A stretch of DNA of 64,000 nt from Fragum whitleyi (Eukaryota > Mollusca > Bivalvia > Cardiida > Cardiidae), in assembly GCA_948146395.1 (NCBI GenBank), contig OX411547.1, forward strand, positions 59,481,566 to 59,545,565. The letters are read 5' to 3'. Positions 12,081 through 24,000 of the stretch are shown here, one piece after another. A program made the translations under genes and the position numbers. Every line of letters begins with the position of its first letter. Position 1 is the stretch's first letter. The notes beneath the pieces are model-generated. The model did no database searches and was not told the origin of the DNA. It saw only the letters and a program-made list of their open reading frames with translations.

Positions 12081-13139
12081 ATGGAAGGCAATTTCTTCGA
12101 TTTCGAGAAATGTTTTCCTAAGGACGACATTAACTGCATGATAACATCGTGGATATTGAAAATAATACCACCAATTATCCTAGTATTCGGCACAGCCGGG
12201 AATCTGCTGTCAGTCACCGTACTGCTGAGAAAGAGAGTGAGGCAACAGGCGACTTTTGTTTTCTTTCTGTTTCTCTCTGTGTTTGACTGCCTGTCGCTTC
12301 TGGTGATGATTCTACGAACATCAGTTAAGAATTTGGGTGGCATTGAATTGGAATCTCTTTCTTTACCGTTTTGTGTGGCAACAATGGTTTTGATAAAGAT
12401 TTTGCGTACTATATCCGTGTATTTGTTATCGATGATTGCCATGGAACGAGTTGTATTCATCTGGTTTCCAATGAAGGCGCGTGAGTTGCTGACAAACCGA
12501 CGACGCATTGTTGCAATTGTAACAAGCGTGATATTGATTACTGCAGTCCAAGTGAGTGTAGCGTTTGGGATCGGCGCAAGTGGACAAATAGATAAAACAG
12601 GGACCACCGATTCTAACAATTCGTTTACAATGGAAATGTCTAGTGAGAAAAATGCTACGGAGCGAATGGCACCATCAACTAAATGTTCAGACCTGTCAGA
12701 GAAATATGGCGCGTCACAGAAATATTTACAATTCGTATTCATGCTTTCAAATCACATGGTACCCTTATTTATCATAGTCGTCGGAAATGCGATGGTTATT
12801 TTTAGGATAGTTAAATTGAAAATTAAAAAATCCGGAATTTCTCATTCCACTTCGAAAACTTTAAGCTCAAGCACAAAAACAGCTCTCGTAGTGACCGCGT
12901 TCTACATCTGTACGTCAATACCGTTCTTTGCTTTTAGGATTGGAAGTATGAACGTTATTGGCAAAGGCGTCGGTTACACGTGGGTGAGGCTCGTTGAAAA
13001 TGTCCTTTATCTGGTCATGCTTGTTGGACATGCTAGCAACTTTATCATCTACTTTTGTACAGGATCTACTTTCAAAGAAGAACTGAAAGTTTTAGTTCAA
13101 AATTGGACGAAAGGAAAGCTTTTTATGATTTTTAAATAG
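12081..13139 (+). CDS. Class A (rhodopsin-like) orphan G protein-coupled receptor
   Basis: A single-exon 352-aa frame with seven hydrophobic segments at roughly residues 22-48, 57-79, 97-119, 142-164, 215-242, 266-287 and 304-326. Class A marks: GN at 40-41 in TM1, D69 in TM2, Cys98 before TM3 paired with Cys202 in ECL2, ERV at 122-124 in place of DRY, and NFIIY at 320-324 in place of NPxxY. The ECL2 region carries N-glycosylation sequons (for example NNS and NAT). The tail is short and basic. The start follows a splice acceptor and is the only ATG before TM1. The ligand is unknown; the sequence has the look of the many lineage-specific peptide or orphan receptors of lophotrochozoans. Two broken tandem copies of its 5' end lie immediately upstream. 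The 233-aa minus-strand frame across it is antisense shadow. Confidence 0.9.
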   Translation: MEGNFFDFEKCFPKDDINCMITSWILKIIPPIILVFGTAGNLLSVTVLLRKRVRQQATFVFFLFLSVFDCLSLLVMILRTSVKNLGGIELESLSLPFCVATMVLIKILRTISVYLLSMIAMERVVFIWFPMKARELLTNRRRIVAIVTSVILITAVQVSVAFGIGASGQIDKTGTTDSNNSFTMEMSSEKNATERMAPSTKCSDLSEKYGASQKYLQFVFMLSNHMVPLFIIVVGNAMVIFRIVKLKIKKSGISHSTSKTLSSSTKTALVVTAFYICTSIPFFAFRIGSMNVIGKGVGYTWVRLVENVLYLVMLVGHASNFIIYFCTGSTFKEELKVLVQNWTKGKLFMIFK

Positions 13140-13152
13140 ATGTTTTTGTATA

Positions 13153-13396
13153 TGAACAAAGCCTTTGTGTGGCATTTCCAAAAAAAAATTATGTGCGTGA
13201 TTGACTCACATTTAGCAGCCCGGGCAATTACACAGTGTGTTTGAATTAATCTTTGCTTTTGATGAGTGACCTGAACTCCATGGCCATGTTCTAAGCGCGA
13301 AGTTAAGACTCTGATCAGACTGTGCGGCTGCACAGGCTGATCTCAGTCTTAACGTTGCGCACGTATGAAATTGCTGGAAATGTCTAGTACATGCTT
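13153..13396. repeat. MITE family M1, copy 4 (degenerate)
   Basis: Diverged ends (TGAACAAAGCCTTTGTGTGG ... GTCTAGTACATGC) around the conserved TCTGATCAGACTGTGCGG and TGCACAGGCTG core. It starts 14 bp after the GPCR stop codon. Confidence 0.6.
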
Positions 13397-13904
13397 AAAT
13401 GTCTGTTAATATACTTCTTTGTAATATCTCTAGTTCTCGTGGATCCTTAATTAATTATACTAGCACCTATCTCAAAATACTCACATCATTGTAAATGTAT
13501 TTTATCATGTCATGTTTGTTCAAATTCAAATTCCTTTATTGGTTTAAACAAATCCAGTTATAGGATTGTCACCAAGAACATACAAACAATAAACATACAA
13601 GACAGAACTTATCAAAATGTATATATATATATCAGATCGGTATATAATCTAAGAACCGATACAAAATATCAGCATATATATCAAGAGCTAGAATCAAATC
13701 ATGATAATGTAATTCAAAATCATTGCAACCAGAGCTTGAAGAAAGCAATTATTGCTATGTTTAAGAATCACACTCATAATACTTGTTATACTCATAATGT
13801 TTGTTTGATATGCTTGGAACATTAGTGGCATATACTATTTGCATAAAGTTAAGTTTGTTTCTTCGAATCGGGATTTAGGCCGCTTTCAATAATTCTTCAA
13901 TTAT

Positions 13905-14170
13905 ATCTCAGAGGCCGAGGCACCTAACAATGGATACCTAGTATTACTCAAACTAGAACTACAAATGATCGTGGCCCCCAGATGCTTCTACACATAGGTC
14001 TGTGATTATAAACTAGGGATTGGAACGAATAGCAAAATTCATATTCGAATATTCGTTCCCATCCCTTTTATAAAACCATTGGTGGAAGACAAATTGTCGA
14101 AAAGGATGAGTGCCGCAGTCGGGAGTGGAACTAGGAACCTTTTAAGGACGATTTCGGGAGTTCGTTCTTG
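13905..14170 (-). repeat. SINE-D copy (old, degenerate)
   Basis: Shows the SINE-D body in reverse (GGCACCTAACAATGG, CATAGGTCTGTGATTATAAA, GGTGGAAGACAAATTGTCG), and part of the tRNA-like head (GTGCCGCAGTCGGGA) at the right. Confidence 0.55.
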
Positions 14171-14639
14171 CGCAACGTCTTTGCGCATCGAACTCTTTAA
14201 AAGGAGTATGCGCTCCAAACTTGCACTTATCTCGGACGTAACAAAAAAACTACAAAACCCCTCTTAATTTCTATATTTCGCGGAAAATGCTTTCCTGAAG
14301 ACGATTAATCATTCCTATCACTAAAACATAATTATATAAATTATCACAGCCATTTTATTTCATAGAAATAAAGGATATGACGTCAGCGTCGTTTTTGTAG
14401 GTATTTGTGACGTTAACGTTCCCGCGCATAATCAGACACCAAACAACGTTATCAGTCGTATATCCGATAGCTTCATGGGACCGTCACATTTCATTTTGAC
14501 GGGGTTAATTTTTGAAAGGTTGACCATGATAAACGATCCTGTCGTTGTCAAATAATCTTGTCAGATTTTTAATTTTTAATGTTTGGGTGTTTTTTTTAAC
14601 AGACCTGGGTGTATTTGAAATTTTATTGGGGGATGGGTG

Positions 14640-14850
14640 TGTGAGCGAGATAGATGACCTTGATCTCATCATATGACTTCGATCAGGGAATTTGATGATG
14701 CTTATTGAAAAGATCTATTATTATACCATATTTGAGTATTCTATTTCAAATTTTTGTAAACACTAGATTTTTGCGTGATTTATGTAACTTTGGCCTTGAC
14801 ATATGACCTTGACCTTTTCATATGGTTTGACCTTGGGATTCGTTGACGCG
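14640..14850. other. Cluster of TGACCTTG half-site words
   Basis: GATGACCTTGATC, TTTGGCCTTGACATATGACC, TTGACCTTTTC and TTTGACCTTGGG occur within about 200 bp, the last three within 50 bp. AGGTCA-type half-sites are nuclear-receptor binding words, but this may be plain repeat sequence. No gene is near enough to assign. Confidence 0.35.
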
Positions 14851-14999
14851 TAACAAAATGATACCCTAATTGATGAGGAATTCAACTCGATAATCGATTA
14901 ATTTAAGAAGGACTGAATATCATTGATATTGTACATAAAATTGGACCGAGAAAAAGAAGCAGGAATGATTTTTTTCCTTAGCGTCAAAACTGGGTGACC

Positions 15000-15530
15000 T
15001 CGTATTTTGCATTTTTCCTCAAAATTTAGCACGGTGACCATACCTTTTTTATATCAATATCAAACGAACACATAATAATCTACAAAATATAGAAAAAATA
15101 AAATTTTCTATCTCAGAGTTTTTGAGAAATTTGATCAAAAGTTATAAATTTTGAAAATTTTCTCGTTCATTTTCGATATACCAGTTTTTACGCCATTGGG
15201 AAAAAATAAGTAAAAAATCATTATTTTTGCTTTCAATCGATAATTGTGTATTAAATTCAGTAAAAATAAGTTCTTATCTATGAAATTAAAATAAAATTGA
15301 TATTAGTTGTTTGATAAGATTTGATCGTGTTACGGTTTTATGTAATTACCAAAAAATGAAAATCTGCGAAAAATCGGACGAAAATTTACTCGATACCTAT
15401 GACATTCTATGACGTTTTACGAAAATTCTGATTCGGTGACCCCCTTTTTTCTTTCCATTTTTGCAATCGGCATACTTTAATCTACAAAATATGAAAAAAA
15501 TAAAAAAATTCTATCTCAGAAAATTAATTC
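15000..15530. repeat. Diverged direct repeat, two units
   Basis: The block GGTGACC...TTTTTT...AATCTACAAAATAT, followed by GAAAAAATAAAA and CTATCTCAGA, occurs at 15031-15117 and again at 15436-15520. Noncoding. Confidence 0.5.
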
Positions 15531-15685
15531 TAGCAATCGTCCCTAAATGGTTGTCCGACGCGCTACCACTGCTCTATGACGGCGGCTGGTGTTTCCTTCA
15601 GCTAAGAACATTGTTTTTAGAATTACCGATGGAAAATTTGGAGCCACGAAAAATGAAACCAACTTAGATTGCATTATTTTAAGAC

Positions 15686-15905
15686 CAGGGGCCTGTTTTA
15701 CTAAACATCTTTCGATCTTTTTGCGTAAGTCAAAAATTAAAGTTGCCGCTACAGCGATAGCTATATTTGGAAATCTGCATTGCAATATCTCATTGGAATC
15801 GTCTTAAGAAAACGATTGAAATGGGATATTGCAAGGCAGAATCTAACATCGAATGAAAACACCAGGTATGATTTGTCAGTTCGACTTACGAATATTTTTT
15901 TTTCA
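15686..15905. repeat. MITE family M6, copy
   Basis: Left terminus GGGGCCTGTTTTACTAAACA; the right part GTTCGACTTACGAATA matches the other copies. The right terminus is abraded and runs into a SINE-D fragment. Confidence 0.65.
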
Positions 15906-15907
15906 CA

Positions 15908-16020
15908 TCTTTTCATAGCCTGCTATCCCACATAGGTCTACGATTTATCGACCCATTGGTGAGAGGCAAATAGTCGGAAAGAATGAGTACCGCAGTCGGG
16001 GATCGAACCCAAAACATTTA
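15908..16020 (-). repeat. SINE-D copy (partial)
   Basis: TATCCCACATAGGTCTACGA, CCCATTGGTGAGAGGCAAAT, then the reversed B box in TCGGGGATCGAACCC. Confidence 0.7.
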
Positions 16021-16029
16021 CACAATCCC

Positions 16030-16100
16030 GATGTTATGGGTACTCATTCAAATCGTCTCAACGAAAAAAATTCAAATGAGTACCGACAATATAGGGGTTT
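16030..16100. repeat. Hairpin MITE family M11, copy 1
   Basis: A roughly 70-bp hairpin: GGGTACTCATTCAAATCGTC pairs with TTCAAATGAGTACC. Sister copies at 16495, 32033 and 40078 share TTGTGGGTACTCATT and ATATAGGGGC-type ends. Confidence 0.65.
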
Positions 16101-16424
16101 AATTGAGAAATAACATTTTTAGAATAGCTTTATCCCCTCTTTTCTGTACCGCTGGTTAAGGTACAACAATTAGTTTATGTCCGGATGAGTCCCCTTCATT
16201 AAACAAGAGATGTTTGTAAAACATACCCCCCCTCCCCCCCATAAAAGCAGGTCAATAGCCTATTCTTTGTCAATCAACAAAGGGCAATTACTCATAATAT
16301 ATGATGAGTAGAGTTATGGTTCTTGTGCACTGCACTTCTCCTCAATGAGATCTATCTACATTTGAAGTTTCATGATTCTAGCTTTTATACTTTTTGAATT
16401 ATGCTCCGGACAAAAAACCGGTCT

Positions 16425-16470
16425 ACGGCCGGACCGACCGACCGAGGGATCGACCGACCGCCAAGTGCAA
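16425..16470. repeat. GACC-rich simple repeat
   Basis: GGACCGACCGACCGAGGGAT followed by CGACCGACCG. A short tetranucleotide run inside a repeat-like context. Confidence 0.6.
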
Positions 16471-16494
16471 AACAATATACGCCCATTTCTTCTT

Positions 16495-16575
16495 ATGCTA
16501 TTTCTCATCTATGGACTATGTTGTGGGTACTCATTGGAATCGTCTTCACGAGACGGTTCCAGTGAGAACCAACAA
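16495..16575. repeat. Hairpin MITE family M11, copy 2
   Basis: GGGTACTCATTGGAATCGTC pairs with GACGGTTCCAGTGAGAACC. Confidence 0.6.
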
Positions 16576-17036
16576 AATAGGGCTTGGTGTACCGAGAAGG
16601 AACGTTTCTCTCTTCAGTAAATTCAGATTTTTTCATGAACATTGACTTCGTCATAATGAAAATGAGCTTGCGTGTAGAACAGGGAAACAGTTAAATGCCG
16701 TTTGCGAACGTTCTATTATCCTTTATACAAGACAGATTCATAGACGAACAGCCTGAAAGATACGATTGTACAATTGGTTTTAGTAAAATGACTACACACA
16801 CCGTTTTGGTTAATCAGTTTTATTATAATCGTAACAAAGTTAAGCACAATTCATATAAATGATAAGTATATGATCATATGTTAAGCACAAATCATACATT
16901 GCTGTGTAGTTTATGTTGAGCAAGACACGAAACAAGCATTTCAGCAACCGCAAACGCGCAAAGGGATATAATTGTATTCTGACATTGCCATTTCAAAATG
17001 ATTGTTACATTATAGAATCGCTATTTCTAAATGAAC

Positions 17037-17266
17037 CCATAACCCTTTGCTGTTTAATCCCTGCTTTTTACGTGCCTGTGATTTTATAATTGAGAAAACA
17101 TTGTGAAAAAAGAAGAAATTGCTTCTGACAAGCAATTTCTTCTTTTTCCACAGTATTTTCTACCCTACAGAATGGTTATTTTTCAAATTAAATCCACTTT
17201 AAATTTTCGTCTGCAAAACCTTTGAATTTGGACAGGTCCAAAATTTTGTTAAACAGGAAAGGGTTA
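17037..17266. repeat. MITE family M9, copy 1
   Basis: Termini TAACCCTTTGCTGTTTAAT and ACAGGAAAGGGTTAA. The centre is a hairpin, AGAAGAAATTGCTTCTGACA / AGCAATTTCTTCTTTTTCC. The same element lies in the opposite direction at 34074-34303, and a diverged copy at 36999-37229. Confidence 0.8.
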
Positions 17267-17724
17267 AGTTGTGCGAACGAGACGATTCCAATTCGTATCA
17301 CCTAGATAGCCTTTGATGAACAGACAATAGATATTTTATTCAGTTTTGTCATTTTGAATACTACCTCCAACCTACGAAATGCATCAAATCGTTTCGAAAC
17401 TTTCCCAACTTTTTCACATATCTAGATGAGAAATTTATAATTTGTCATTTTTGCAACCCTGTTAGTATTGAAATTTCAGTGGGGAACATACATAACAGGA
17501 AAATCAAAGAAAAAAGAAGAAAAAAACTTGTAAACAAAGCATTTTTCCTTTTTCCACAATGTTTTCTATCAATTGAAAATGTTGATTTACAAACTATTAT
17601 CATTTTCAGAATGTCGTCTGCAATTTCTTTCAATTCAACATTTGAACAATTTTTGAAAATGTCTAAGGATCATACTGTAATGCCGAATTTTCTTTAACTA
17701 TTTGCTCGAATCATTATAATTATT

Positions 17725-17953
17725 TGAGCCTACGCGTGACATTTCCGACAATTTCAAACATGCGTGAGGTGCACACATTGGCAGCCACATACTGTAAATG
17801 TAAAGCTACCTGACTGTCTATAGATTCTTTGAGGCCTTTTCTATCTACAAAACGCTTGAAAAAGACTATGGTCAGACTGTGCGGATGCACAGGCTGGCCA
17901 GAGTATTTACTTCGCCGTTATTGAAATTGTTGGAAATGTCACGCACAGGCTCA
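17725..17953. repeat. MITE family M1, copy 5
   Basis: TGAGCCTACGCGTGACATTT at the left, TGTCACGCACAGGCTCA at the right. The right end is 13 bp from the stop codon of the tetraspanin gene, inside its 3' UTR. Confidence 0.8.
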
Positions 17954-17966
17954 TTTAATAAGTAAT

Positions 17967-18029
17967 CTAGACAAGCTCCTCTTTCCTCGCTGCTCTACAG
18001 ATACAACATGCAAACAGGATTAACATCAC
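17967..18029 (-). CDS. Tetraspanin exon 7 (C-terminal tail)
   Basis: Acceptor CCTTTCAG then VMLILFACCICRAARKEELV and TAG. It gives the end of TM4 and a cytoplasmic tail with CC and C residues suited to palmitoylation. Confidence 0.85.
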   Translation of the reverse strand: MMLILFACCICRAARKEELV

Positions 18030-21000
18030 CTGAAAGGAAAAAAAATAACGTCAGTGTTCTGCTCAATCCTCGTAACTACAGCTTGTCTAAAGCTGAAGTT
18101 ACGAGTTTTTAGTTGAAAGTCGTTTGATTTGTTGTTTTTTTTTGTCTACCTGCACAAAGAGTGTTTGATTAGCCGAGAGAAATAATCAAACCTACACGAT
18201 GAAAATATTAAATTATATTTATAGAATAAAAATAATATAAATGAATTTATTTTTCATTTTTACGATAAATTCAAATTTAAAGTACACTTATCAAATGTAA
18301 ATGTAATCACCAACACTTGTAAATATTATTCACCAAATTTTTGTCACCCACCATTGGTCGGATCATCATCAACCTACAGTTAGCTACATCATGAAATTGA
18401 CATTCACCTCAACCAAAAACATTCTAAATCGCTTACTCAGCGCTCCATTCATTCATTCAAAATACTCACTCAAACCACTCAAAAACGCTCAAACCGATTG
18501 AAAAACATAGAATCAAAAACGTTATTCAAAATAAATTTTGATAGAGAAAAAATCGCGATTTCACTGATATAATTCAAATTGTAAGCGTCTTTTAAGTTCT
18601 TGAAGAAGTATCGAGCTATCTAAAGAACGTGTATGCGTATTTTATTAAAGGGAGGTAATCAATATCGCTTATTTTGTTCATTCTGAACAAAATTTGCGAC
18701 ATTGGATTATCCCCCATTAAATTCACTCTAAACTCGCTCCACACACCCATTCAATTTCATTCCTAGATCATTCCAAAATCATTCACCTTATCAATTTCAT
18801 AATGTTGTTAACTGTATGTGGGATGAGAAGGTTGAGACTAGAAAGGGGGGTAATGATAGGAATACCCTGCGTTCAGGCTAAAAATGGAGCAAAAGCTAAC
18901 GCCTATAAATATGTTTGTTTGAATGGGGTTTTACGCCGCTTTAAACATTATTTCAGCTATACCGCGATGGCTGGAGCACCTAAAAATGGATTCCTGGCAT
19001 TTCTTTCACCAGTACTACCATTACACCCTTTCCTAGCCTCCAGCTGCTATCCCACATAGGTCTACGATCATTAAAACATTGGTGAGAGACAAATATTCGT
19101 AAAGGATTAGTGCCGCAGTCGGGGATCGAAGCCGCGATATAGATTGACAGTCCGACGCACTATCAACTGCGCTATGACGGTGGATCTACCGCCTATGATA
19201 TTACATTCTGCATTACTAATTGAAGTGCAATGGGTGTTTCAACTGAAACGCTCGCTCGTACTTCGTTGTCCTAAAAACAGTAGCGATGTGAGAAATACAA
19301 GGATTCTATGGATAGACGATGCAACTCCCGCAATATCATGCATCATACACATTGTAAGTATCATCATTGATTAAACATTAATTTGAAATTTTCCGAGTCT
19401 TTTTTTTTATATATATATATATTTTTTTAGACGTTTCAGCTTGAATAAGAAATTATGTGCCAATTTTTCCAGAAGTTATCAACAACCAATTAGATTTGTT
19501 GTTTCAATTGACATAATATCAATGAACACAACAAACCTGGCTGGCTGAAAAGCTATCTGAAGTTATTTTCAACCAATTATAATTGCTGTTTCATTTGGTG
19601 CAATTGAAACAACAAACGAGATTGGCTGAAAAAAAATCGATTTTAATACAAACCAATGGCGACGGTTTTTACAACCACTATGAAAGTTTTCGCTTACCTC
19701 TACTACCATGACACAGATACCAATTACAATGAGGGGAATTTGGTACGTCTCAACCCACTCCTTTAAAGCTTGGTAGCAATCCTGAAAAAAGAAAAGAGGA
19801 TTATTAACGGATCGCCGGTATTACTCCCTGACTTTTGACATGGGCAACCGTCCAAAATATCAAAGGTAATTTGTCTGAAAAATATATTACCCTTGACTTG
19901 GTAGACCGTTCAATATATCATAAGGTAATTTGTCTGCAAAATATATGTTTTTTTGTTTGGGGTCTAACACCGCTTTTAACAATCTTTCAATTATATTGTG
20001 ACGACTGGAGTACTTAATGAATTCTTTTTATTTTCACACCGGTACTACTATCATCACATCCTTTCCTAGCCTCCAGATGCTATCCCACATAGGTCTTCTA
20101 TTATAAACCAATTAGTGGGAGACAAAAAGTCGGAAAGGATCAGTGCCGCTGTCGGGAATCGAACCCGGGACCTTTTTGAATGTTAGTCCGGTGCACCACT
20201 AATTGCACTATAACGGTTAGTGCAAAATATACGACTTTTGTCATGACAAACCGTCCTCGATAGCAAAGGTTAAATTGTCTGAAAATATATGACTGTTGGT
20301 GTGGCAAATTGTCCCAAGATATTAAAAAGTTATTTGCGTGCAAAATAACGACAAAGGACAGTATTGCAGTATTGGGGACCGTTATACCACGGACCCTTCG
20401 ATACTATTACTAAATAACTATATGATTTACCTCCGAATAAGCATCAGCATCGAACGCGCCACAGCTCGTGTCACCTGTAAGATTTTGGTTGAGTCTCACA
20501 TTTTGTACATGACAACATTCAAACTGAAAATAGAAGGAAATTACATGAGTCAGAGATTCGAAAGGGCCTTATTGCACCTCAAGCGATTCGATTGAAGATT
20601 ACGTTCAGTATGACAAAACGGCGCGAATTGTTTGCATTTGCACATGCAAAGCGGGATATAATTTGTAGACAGTTTTCACTGTTGTGTCATCCTGAACGCA
20701 GGGCTATTAAAGACAGTTAAACTAAGATTGTATTTGGAGGTATAAATCTTAGGTACTTTAAAGCTTATAAAATTTGAGGCTTTTTAGGATGGAATGGAGT
20801 TTTATACCGCTTTCAACAACTTTTCAATTATATTGCGGCGACTGGAACACTTCACAATGCCTTCCTGGTATTTCTCTCACCAGTACTACCATCACAACCT
20901 TTCCTAGCCTCCAGCTGCTATCTCACATAGGTCTACGATTATCAGCCCATTGGTGAGAGACAAATAGCCGGAAAGAATGAGTGTCGCCGTCAGGGATCGA

Positions 21001-24000
21001 ACGCAGGACTTCTAATTTGACAGTCCGACGCGTTACCAACTGCGCTATGACGGCGGCTTGCGCTTGACAGCCTAATTTGATACGCGGCCGTGATTTCCGA
21101 CGATGGAATATTCTTGTAAACAATAGAAACAACTCGCATGCAAGAACTTTTCAACCTTATTTGAAATCCATCCTCCGAACATTCATGTATAAAATTTAAA
21201 CCTCTTTATGATTTTCAAAGTTTTCATTATAGTTACCATATCGATTTTTTATTCATTTTTTTTTATATTTCAGAAACAGTTTTAAAGAAAAGCCAATTGA
21301 AAGTGTTTTCTTATATATTATTTACTCTCTTGGCAAATTCTAGAAAATTAGTCTGAAAATATCTATAAATGAATATCATGTGAAATCAGATTTTATTTAC
21401 TATTATAACGCATAAAACGCATATATGAATTAAGGAGAAATTACATAGAACTTTATTCGCTATAAAATTCATATGTCACGAGTTTTAACTGTGTACAAAG
21501 ATCGCTCCGCCCATTTTTTACTCAACGTCATCTGCGCGAACGTTAATTCTTTGACGTCATATAACCCACGTGCTAAATGACGCGCTTTCTGTGAAATTCC
21601 CCTAACGTCAAATTCATTACTTTTTCATTTGTTTTACACCCAGAAAAATGATAAAGTACAATTTTACACCTCGAAAAGGGTATTTAAAAAACCCTTATTT
21701 CAGAACTGTGATCGTGTTATAATGGACATAATTTAACTTTAGCTATGATATGTCGATGAATTAAGTCTAATGAGGGAGGAATTGTATATGCAATGCAAAA
21801 TCCTCGGGCTCCGACCTCGGATTATTCCTTTTGTATATAACTCTTCTCCATCAGACTTGACTCATGACAGCGAAATGAAATCACATGTATTTCATAAACA
21901 GAATATTTTACAGTTTACACTGTGTTTAACATAGAGATAATGAGCCCTCATCCATAGAAAATATGTCAAAAACCTGGTCATATCCAAAAGTAGATATTCA
22001 TTTTTTCACGTAAATATTTAGAAGTTTATTGTTTGTTTCAGCGCAAGATCGATATATCTTTCATTTCGTGAACAACAAAAGCTATTTGTTCACGAGTGGC
22101 GGAGCCACTCGTGAACATATCGCATAGTTTTTTTTTTTCTTCACAAAAGAAAGGATTTTTCGATATGATACGACAAAAACAAAAACAAAAAAAACAAAAC
22201 GATTATTTTATCTATCTAATGAAATGTGAATATTTTGGGACTTATTTTTTTAAATCGGGTCTTTTTGATGTAATTGCTAGGCAACGTCATGGTGAGATTT
22301 GTTTATCTGGCACCGCTTGGATGACGTCAAATAGAGGAAATTGAACAAAAGGATTTTCTTATTTTTTTTACCCTGGTAATTTCAAAGGTTTGGCGGTGAG
22401 ATTATCATGTGAAAATCTTTCGCCATTTCTTGATAATCTACTGAAAAGCATTGAAAACAAAGTTGAATAGTTAAAGCTGCTCTTTCACAGGTTGGTAAAT
22501 GTGATTTTAGATTTTTTTGTAAAATCGATTAGTAATTATGACTTCAAATGACATGAAAACTCTACAATGATAAAATTCGATCTGGTAAGTCAATGGAAAA
22601 AAAGACAGATATTCCTAAATTTAGCGGAATTCCATACTTAAAAAATAAAGCAACTACTAACGCCTAAAAGATCATTCTTAACTTTTAAGCCAACTATTTA
22701 CGCATGCAATTCCGCCAATTTGCCCCATATCATTACAGACGAAAAATGAAATATTTTACATGAAAAACCACAATTTTGTAATTTAAAGACTGGATTTAAA
22801 TAGACTGTTTCCATCATTGACCTTACCGCTTCGAACATTCAAGATACATTTTTTTTTAAATTAGTTGATTTTAGTGCCATACCCATGTGGGATTCTTAAA
22901 CATCCGAAAATGCACAAATTTTCGAATCTAAGAACCAGTTTTGTATTTTTTCTATGAAGAACTGTCAAAGAGCAGCTTTAATATACTTTGCATCCTTGTC
23001 TTTGTGTAAATCGTTTTACTTACTGTATCGAACATATATTTGGTTGCCTTCTGTAAGTCAGCACTGCCCGCATTGGCTTCTTCGATAGATTTCTTGAGGC
23101 CTGATATAGCGGCATCCTCCAGCTACAATAGATTAAGGTAGTGAACCCGTAATAGTCCCGCAACATTTCGGAACTCATGATCTTTCACAATGTTAACAGA
23201 GGTTTCCTAATGAAATCATTAGGAAACCTCGGTTAACACTGTCAAAGTTTATGACTCCCGAAACGTTACGAAACTATTATGGTCCCACTACCTTTATTTG
23301 AATACATGAAATTTTTTGTTGTTAAAACATATCTTTTTTCATCGATTGGGACACAACTTCTTACAACTCAGATAAATCCCTTCTGATTCTGCTTTCTGAA
23401 TCAGTAGTCGCTCTGAATATGTGTGCAAAAGAAAGAACCAAGATCGATAGCCGCTCCCGGGATACTTTATCAGGACCTCTTGATCAAGAAGCCGACACTC
23501 TACCTGTCAGCCACGGACACCACACACAAAATATTTCTTCTAGTAGCTGATTGATCTATCTTTTATTGGGTTATCAAATATATTTTGACGAGTGTTGGCA
23601 CCGTTGATATCACTTTTGTTGCTCACGACTTTTAAAGAACGATCTTTCACGGAATCAAAATTGGCGATATCGGTTTTCCTCCCTTTAATTTCACTCAAAA
23701 CTCACTCATCGCACTCATTCCTTTTCATTCAAATATCATTCCAAAATCCTTCCCTTTGTCAATTTCATGATGTTGTTAACTGTAGGCTATATTCATTATA
23801 CGGAGTTCGCAGATGGTCCCTTGTCGCGTGACGGATGTCAATATGTAACCATGACCGATGTAAGGTGTGCCATTACAGTAAGTAATATGTAAAATGACAT
23901 TAACCTCTATTAATACTATTCTTCATAGGTCGCTCAGCGCACCCTTCATCCTTTCAATACACTCACTCAAACCAATCAAAAACGCCCTGAAATCGTTCAA

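Noticed and set aside
12041..12742. A 233-aa minus-strand open frame
   Set aside because: Antisense of the GPCR coding sequence with no domain of its own.
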